Of a stretch of 18,861 nt of DNA, positions 14,578 to 18,861 are shown in pieces. The translations under genes were made by a program, and so were the position numbers. The notes beneath the pieces were generated by a model, which ran no database searches, had not been told where the DNA came from, and saw only the letters and a program-made list of their open reading frames with translations. Every line of letters starts with the position of its first letter. Position 1 is the first letter of the stretch. Source of the DNA: DASZZV01 sp035544835 (GTDB lineage: Bacteria > Acidobacteriota > Thermoanaerobaculia > Gp7-AA8); assembly GCA_035544835.1 (NCBI GenBank), contig DASZZV010000411.1, positions 1-18,861 of the forward strand. Direction: 5' to 3'.

Positions 14578-15978
14578 TCAGAAATTTTCTGCCTGGTCAG
14601 CCCCCTGGTCACTCCCTATCGGAAAGGTCAACGTGTAGATGAACTGACCCCGTGCGACTGACAGCACGATCGATGACCGGTCGGCACCACTGGCCACTCG
14701 ATCGTTGAGCTCGCGCACCGTTCGCACATCACTGCCGTTCACAGCGACGATGTAATCACCCTCGGCGAGTCCAATCGCCGCGGCTCGCGTTCCCGATCGC
14801 ACGCCTCGAATCACCACGGCACCATCTCCCTGCGTGACCTCTACACCGCTGACAGCCGACAGCACCTGCAGACCGAGGTCTTTCGGTGGCTCGGTGGCCG
14901 TGACCGGAACCACGAGGGTTTCACCGCCGCGCTGAACCCGAAGCCTGAGTGTGCTCCCTCCGGCCGCCGTCGCCGTGAGGGTCGTGAAGGATTCCCGCGA
15001 CTCGACTGGCGCGTCAGCGACTCCGACGATCACGTCTCCGCGGCGAATACCGGCACGCTCGGCCGGTGAACCGCCGAACACCCGAGTCACGAGTGCCCCG
15101 TGGGTCGCCTGCAGGCCTCGACGACGCCCCTCCTCGGGCGTCACCGTGGCCGTACCGACACCGATCCACGCCGCATGGACTTCTCCATACTTCCGCAGGT
15201 CTTCGACGATCTTCCGCGCCCGGTCGACCGGAATGGCGAAACCGATTCCCTGAGCCTCTGCATAAATCGCGGTGTTGATCCCGATCACTCGCCCTTCGAT
15301 GTTGAGCAGAGGGCCACCCGAGTTGCCAGGGTTGATCGAGGCATCGGTCTGAATGAAGTCAGTGAAGGTTCGATTGCGTTCCTTCGATGGCACCGAACGA
15401 CCCGTCGCAGAGACGACGCCAGTCGTCACCGAGCCGCTGAGGCCGAATGGATTTCCAACGGCGATCACAGTCTCCCCGATCAGCAGATCGCTCGACGATC
15501 CGAGCGGCGCCGGTACGAGGTTCTTGGCATCGACATGCAGAACAGCCAGGTCGCTGTCGGGATCGACTCCCAGCACCTGCGCCGATGCCTGCCGGCCGTC
15601 CTGGAAGTTCACCGTTATGCGTGAAGCACCCTCGATGACGTGGGCGTTGGTGACGATGATTCCATCGGAAGCCCAGACGAATCCCGACCCGAGCGATTGC
15701 GTCCGGTAGGCGCGATCTCCGCCACCGCCGAAGATGCCGAAGAACGGATTGACCTCGCGCTGCCGGATCGTGGCCTCGCTCTGGATGTTCACCACCGAGG
15801 GTAGTGTGGTGTGGACTGCGACCACGACAGGTGTCCGGCGGCTCGCGCCGACTGAAGCGGGGATCGCTGCAGCAGGCCGCTCAGGCGCAGGAAGCGCGCT
15901 TGATTGCGCATCGCGCCGGCAGCCCGCCAGCGCTACAGCGAGAAAAACCACCCTGGAAAGAAGAGAGTTTCTTTTCAT
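14578..15978 (-). CDS. htrA: HtrA/Deg serine protease, lipoprotein
   Basis: This 466-aa protein is a trypsin-like ATP-independent protease for damaged envelope proteins. The N-terminal signal ends in the lipobox LAGC with Cys20, so it should be lipid-anchored facing the periplasm. The catalytic triad is His113 (VTNAHV), Asp143 (DSDLAVL) and Ser220 (GNSGGP). Two PDZ domains follow at about residues 265-350 and 365-450, with AWIGVG and GLQV opening phrases. Length matches DegP/DegQ relatives; lipoprotein forms are less common. A TTG lies directly before the ATG at 15978; I prefer the ATG, with GAGG 10 nt upstream. It is transcribed divergently from the membrane glycosyltransferase-like gene. 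Confidence 0.93.
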   Translation of the reverse strand: MKRNSLLSRVVFLAVALAGCRRDAQSSALPAPERPAAAIPASVGASRRTPVVVAVHTTLPSVVNIQSEATIRQREVNPFFGIFGGGGDRAYRTQSLGSGFVWASDGIIVTNAHVIEGASRITVNFQDGRQASAQVLGVDPDSDLAVLHVDAKNLVPAPLGSSSDLLIGETVIAVGNPFGLSGSVTTGVVSATGRSVPSKERNRTFTDFIQTDASINPGNSGGPLLNIEGRVIGINTAIYAEAQGIGFAIPVDRARKIVEDLRKYGEVHAAWIGVGTATVTPEEGRRRGLQATHGALVTRVFGGSPAERAGIRRGDVIVGVADAPVESRESFTTLTATAAGGSTLRLRVQRGGETLVVPVTATEPPKDLGLQVLSAVSGVEVTQGDGAVVIRGVRSGTRAAAIGLAEGDYIVAVNGSDVRTVRELNDRVASGADRSSIVLSVARGQFIYTLTFPIGSDQGADQAENF

Positions 15979-16060
15979 CAAATCTGCACCTCGAAATAAA
16001 GAGAATCTGAGTCTCGTGTCTGACCCGACGGCACACAGGCGGCGGTATAAAATCCAGTCA
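15979..16060. promoter_or_regulatory. Divergent intergenic region htrA / GT-C-like gene
   Basis: This 82-bp gap must hold both promoters. On the plus side TATAAA at 16046-16051 is 9 nt before the ATG at 16061, with no ribosome site. On the minus side GAGG precedes the htrA ATG. A near-palindrome GAGAATCTGAGTCTC (about 16002-16016) sits in the middle, 12 of 15 positions symmetric, and could be an operator. Confidence 0.45.
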
Positions 16061-17791
16061 ATGCCCCCGAAGACGAGCGACTCGACGAGTTGGCACCTGA
16101 AACGCGCCGACGGTGTTTACATCCTTGCTCTGCTCGCGGGGATCGTTGTTCTCTATCGGGGAGTATTACAGCTCTGGTGGTGCCTCGACGACTTTTACCA
16201 GATCGAATTCATCACCGCGCATCCGCCTTCTGAATACCTCTTCAGCCCAGCCGTCTGGCAGCAGCTTCCCACGCGCCTTCTCACGCCATTTCTCTTTTTC
16301 TCGCTCGACATTGATCGTCACCTTGATGGTCTTCGACCGGAGTTGTTTTACGCACATCAGTTGATTGCTTTCATGGCTGCAATGATCGCCATGTACCTGG
16401 CCCTTCGCCCCTGGCTGGAACCCTCATGGAGTGCCATCGCTTGCGCAATCATCTTTCTGGGAACGCCGAGCTCTTCGATCGTGCAACAGCTCATGCAGCG
16501 TCACTACGCTGAAGGAATCATCTTTGCCTGCGTAACCGTCTTATCGTTCGTTCGGGCTTGCAGAACAGGCCGGGTTGGTCTCGCCGTATTGTGCGTAGGC
16601 GCTTACGTGGCGGCAACGCTCGAGAAAGAGATCTTCGTTCCTCTCCCACTCCTTCTTTTTGCCTTGCCGCTCGAACGAAACGAGCCGAGAAGAAAACTGC
16701 TGTGGGCACTCGGCGGCGCGCTCGTTTTTTACTCAGCGTGGCGGTATCACATGCTGGGCACGTTCGGAGGTGGCTATGCCTGGGTGGTGAGTCCGTCGGA
16801 CTACCCGCGGCTAGTGATGGAACTTCCTCGCAAGCTGTTCACCGCACTAGGCGGCGTCAACGCCCCGGTCGTTTCAATTCTGATGCTCTCATTATTAGCC
16901 GCATTCACGGTTTATGCCTCTACGCGCCGTGAGTCGCTTTGGGTGACCGCGATGGCTCTGGCTGCCGCGGTCGCACCCATCGTACCGGCGTCCACGGTCA
17001 TGGAAAATCGCTATGCGCTTGGTATATCAATTCTACTGGCAGTGGGATTCGCCGTCGGTTGCAGCCGACTTGCGGAGAGAGGCCGCCCGTGGCGCAACGC
17101 GGCTGTCGGCGTCGCTCTGGCAGTGGTATCCCTTGCGCTGATCTCCAACCGCACGGACTGGCGCTCCACGTTCTCGAGAATGAAGCAGATGAGTGCAGAG
17201 GGTCGTGGCTTCGTAACCCTGGGAGCAAACGACACTCTGGCTCACCCGCGCATTCCGCCGGCCGCCATGAGTCAGCTTGTCTGGATGAAGCGGGAGCTGC
17301 ATGGATCGGAGGGGAGCGACTGGTACTACGACGACATCCGCCTTTGCACCGAGCCTCTCGCCAGTCGCCGAATCTGGGAACTGGACCAGAATGTCATGAA
17401 GCTACACGACATTACGCCGACCATCGCAGCTCGTGCTCATGTGTACTGCGCCTCTATCCGTAACGATGTCCCTCTATCTGCGGGATTCACGCATCAGGGA
17501 GGGGTGCTCGGCTGGAAACTCGGCCCTTACGAACCAGGTAAGTATTCATTTGTTCTCGCCAACGGGCGAGTCAGCTATGAGATGCCGCGCGCGCAACGCT
17601 ACGATCTAGGACCGCTACCCGGTATCACGCTACGCGTCCGCTATGAGTCTCCGGACGGGTGGGTAACCTATTCGCCGGAGCTTCAACTGGACTTCGCGAG
17701 ACAGCATCAATGGATCTGGGAGCGCCCCGGCCTGAATCGTCATCGAAGCGTTACCCAGGCCACTTCCTGTAATCTGGCCAGGTGCGGGTGA
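16061..17791 (+). CDS. Multi-spanning membrane protein, GT-C glycosyltransferase-like
   Basis: This 576-aa protein has about 9-11 hydrophobic helices from residue 19 to about 365, then a soluble C-terminal domain of about 200 residues. After the first helix comes WWCLDDFYQIEF with Asp43-Asp44. An acidic pair in the first outer loop is the catalytic mark of GT-C enzymes, which use polyprenyl-phosphate sugars. The C-terminal part has a WYYDD and beta-rich text without a recognised domain. No close family comes to mind, so the enzyme call is moderate. The frame is open farther upstream, but that part overlaps htrA on the other strand; I chose the ATG at 16061 next to a TATAAA box. Its stop overlaps the lipid-kinase gene, so the two are coupled; together they suggest envelope glycolipid work. 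Confidence 0.7.
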   Translation: MPPKTSDSTSWHLKRADGVYILALLAGIVVLYRGVLQLWWCLDDFYQIEFITAHPPSEYLFSPAVWQQLPTRLLTPFLFFSLDIDRHLDGLRPELFYAHQLIAFMAAMIAMYLALRPWLEPSWSAIACAIIFLGTPSSSIVQQLMQRHYAEGIIFACVTVLSFVRACRTGRVGLAVLCVGAYVAATLEKEIFVPLPLLLFALPLERNEPRRKLLWALGGALVFYSAWRYHMLGTFGGGYAWVVSPSDYPRLVMELPRKLFTALGGVNAPVVSILMLSLLAAFTVYASTRRESLWVTAMALAAAVAPIVPASTVMENRYALGISILLAVGFAVGCSRLAERGRPWRNAAVGVALAVVSLALISNRTDWRSTFSRMKQMSAEGRGFVTLGANDTLAHPRIPPAAMSQLVWMKRELHGSEGSDWYYDDIRLCTEPLASRRIWELDQNVMKLHDITPTIAARAHVYCASIRNDVPLSAGFTHQGGVLGWKLGPYEPGKYSFVLANGRVSYEMPRAQRYDLGPLPGITLRVRYESPDGWVTYSPELQLDFARQHQWIWERPGLNRHRSVTQATSCNLARCG

Positions 17792-18651
17792 TGCTGCTCT
17801 TCAATCCGACGGCTGGCAAGGGGAGAGGTCTGAAAAAGATCGAGCTCGTCCAGGGATACCTGCGGAAGCTCGGGGCCGACGTCGAGTTCCAGACCCCGGG
17901 GTCACGTGTTGCCTTTGCGGCCGCGGCAGCCAGGGCATCAGACGGGAGCTACGATCGTGTCATTATCGCCGGAGGCGACGGCACTCTTCACGTCGCCCTC
18001 AACGCCATCGATCTGACGCGCACGGCATTGGCGATCATCCCGATGGGATCGGGGGACGACTTCGCTGGAGCGATGAACATCCCCAGGGACATCGAGAAAG
18101 CCTGTCGTATCGCCCTGGAATCGCCTCTTCGAAAAATCGACGTGGCGACGGCCAACGATCGACGCTTCCTCGGCGTGGCCGGTGTTGGCTTCGATTCGGT
18201 GGTCGCCTCGCACGCCAACACCGTAAAGAAGCTCACCGGACCGATCCTCTATCTCTACTCGCTCTTCAAGGTTCTGCCTCGCTTCCAGCCGATTCCTATG
18301 TCGATCACTTCAGCCTCCGGCAGACGGGACGAGGCGGTCATGTTTGCTGTAGTCGGCAACTCATCACGCTACGGTGGGGGAATACACATCGCCCCGACGG
18401 CCCTGCTCGACGACGGCATTCTCGATCTGTTCGTGGTGGGCAAGAGCACGAAGTGGGATCTGCTGAAGACACTGCCCTATGCCTACAGCGGGAAACACGT
18501 CCGCAGCCCCTTCGTTTCGACAGAGCGTGGAACCCGCTTCACCTTCGACAGCCCGGAGCCCCTGGAGGTATATGCCGATGGCGAGCTGGTAGCAAAGACG
18601 CCGGTCACGATCGCGGTGCTGCCGGAGAAGCTGCGAATCGCGGCGCCGTAG
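17782..18651 (+). CDS. Diacylglycerol kinase-family lipid kinase
   Basis: This 289-aa enzyme phosphorylates a lipid alcohol such as diacylglycerol or a sphingoid base with ATP. The nucleotide-binding GGDGT is at residues 64-68, preceded by FNPTAGKG at 7-14. The second motif is GSGDDFA at 89-95 where GTGNDFA is usual. GGGIHIAPTALLDDGILDLFVV and a final VYADGE segment complete the fold. Length is typical of soluble bacterial DagK/YegS relatives. A GTG at 17782 gives the N-terminus MRVMLLFNP, which fits the family; the ATG at 17791 overlaps the preceding stop (TGATG) and is the alternative. The lipid substrate cannot be read from sequence. Confidence 0.9.
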   Translation: MRVMLLFNPTAGKGRGLKKIELVQGYLRKLGADVEFQTPGSRVAFAAAAARASDGSYDRVIIAGGDGTLHVALNAIDLTRTALAIIPMGSGDDFAGAMNIPRDIEKACRIALESPLRKIDVATANDRRFLGVAGVGFDSVVASHANTVKKLTGPILYLYSLFKVLPRFQPIPMSITSASGRRDEAVMFAVVGNSSRYGGGIHIAPTALLDDGILDLFVVGKSTKWDLLKTLPYAYSGKHVRSPFVSTERGTRFTFDSPEPLEVYADGELVAKTPVTIAVLPEKLRIAAP

Positions 18652-18655
18652 CTTC

Positions 18656-18682
18656 TAGCTTCTAGCTAAAAGCTAGCAGCTA
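18656..18682. repeat. Hairpin of TAGCTTC repeats at gene end
   Basis: The word TAGCTTC is repeated from the stop codon (18649) as TAGCTTCTAGCTTCTAGCT. Then 18656-18667 pairs with 18671-18682 across an AAA loop, a 12-bp stem with one mismatch. It directly follows the lipid-kinase stop and may serve as transcript end, though it lacks a T-tract. Confidence 0.6.
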
Positions 18683-18684
18683 GG

Positions 18685-18861
18685 CACCGGGCGGAGCCCG
18701 GTGTGTGAGGCCCGGAGGGCGGCCCGGAGGGCCGCGGAGCTGGTAGCCAGTGGTGAGCGAAGCGAACCACTGGAAGACGTCACGAATCAATCATTTGCTT
18801 GAAGTTTCACCGAGCCCCGGCAGGGGCGAAAGCCGCCACCGGATGCCTCGATTGGACGCGC
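18685..18861. repeat. Cluster of GC-rich hairpins at window end
   Basis: There is no gene here. Seen in order: CACCGGG-CGGAG-CCCGGTG (18685-18703); a tandem GGCCCGGAGGGC (from about 18709); CCAGTGGT and ACCACTGG (18747-18754 with 18766-18773) around GAGCGAAGCGA; and GCCCC-GGCA-GGGGC (18814-18827), which resembles the GAGCCCCGTAGGGGC unit at 2521. The cluster runs past the window. Confidence 0.65.

Noticed and set aside
13218..14612. Minus-strand open frame of 464 codons
   Set aside because: It lies antisense to rlmN and runs into the palindromic element; no recognisable domain.
16002..16016. Second copy of the fur-type operator upstream of htrA
   Set aside because: The GAGAATCTGAGTCTC near-palindrome shares the GTCTC word but has different symmetry and spacing from 11180-11194, so I do not link them.
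15734..16060. Upstream extension of the GT-C-like gene
   Set aside because: It overlaps the htrA N-terminus on the opposite strand, and a TATAAA box stands before the ATG at 16061.

Overview
The window looks like a piece of a GC-rich Gram-negative chromosome. An outer-membrane porin ending in Phe, an Mla-type lipid transporter, a lipoprotein HtrA protease and several exported proteins all point to a double membrane. The style of the dispersed palindromes (a 'GTCATCCCGAGC..GAGGGATCT' unit, a 'GAGCCCCGTAGGGGCGGCAT' unit) and the gene content suggest Acidobacteriota or a neighbouring phylum. That placement is inference; no marker here fixes it.

Layout. 1-315: repeat-rich leader. 316-2274 (+): ECF sigma factor, zinc-finger anti-sigma factor and a membrane protein with a short bactofilin-like beta-repeat, in one overlapping operon. 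2275-2739: 465 bp of palindromic repeats. 2740-4597 (+): SDR oxidoreductase overlapping alanine racemase. 4598-4840: palindromic element. 4841-6387 (+): mlaE-mlaF lipid ABC transporter core. 6399-6491: palindromic element. 6488-11162 (-): six-gene cluster, in transcription order Fur-family regulator, FTR1 iron permease, ApbE flavin transferase, porin, exported FMN-binding protein, and a four-helix membrane protein with candidate haem histidines. 11343-11416 (+): tRNA-Cys, followed 11 nt later by a membrane metallophosphoesterase (11428-12576). 12583-12936: short ORF that looks like a glycosylase remnant. 12956-14348 (+): unknown 118-aa protein overlapping rlmN. 14360-14567: large palindromic element between convergent genes. 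14578-15978 (-): HtrA lipoprotein protease. 16061-18651 (+): GT-C-like membrane protein coupled to a DAGK-family lipid kinase. 18652-18861: more palindromes.

The most interesting system is the minus-strand iron/flavin cluster. Fur would sense metal, the porin would admit the substrate, FTR1 would move iron across the inner membrane, and ApbE would covalently load FMN onto the exported FMN-binding protein. That protein could exchange electrons with the histidine-rich membrane protein. It reads as an FTR1 importer served by a flavin/haem electron route in place of the usual EfeO/EfeB, multicopper oxidase or P19/FtrB/FtrD partners. A 15-bp perfect-symmetry site sits at the likely transcription start of the regulator.

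Two other themes recur. Nearly every larger intergenic gap is filled by a different two-armed palindrome with REPIN-like architecture, and in two places a repeat overlaps or supplies a stop codon. Three plus-strand transcription units have a TATAAT-like box 9-10 nt before the ATG with no Shine-Dalgarno site, as expected of leaderless mRNAs.
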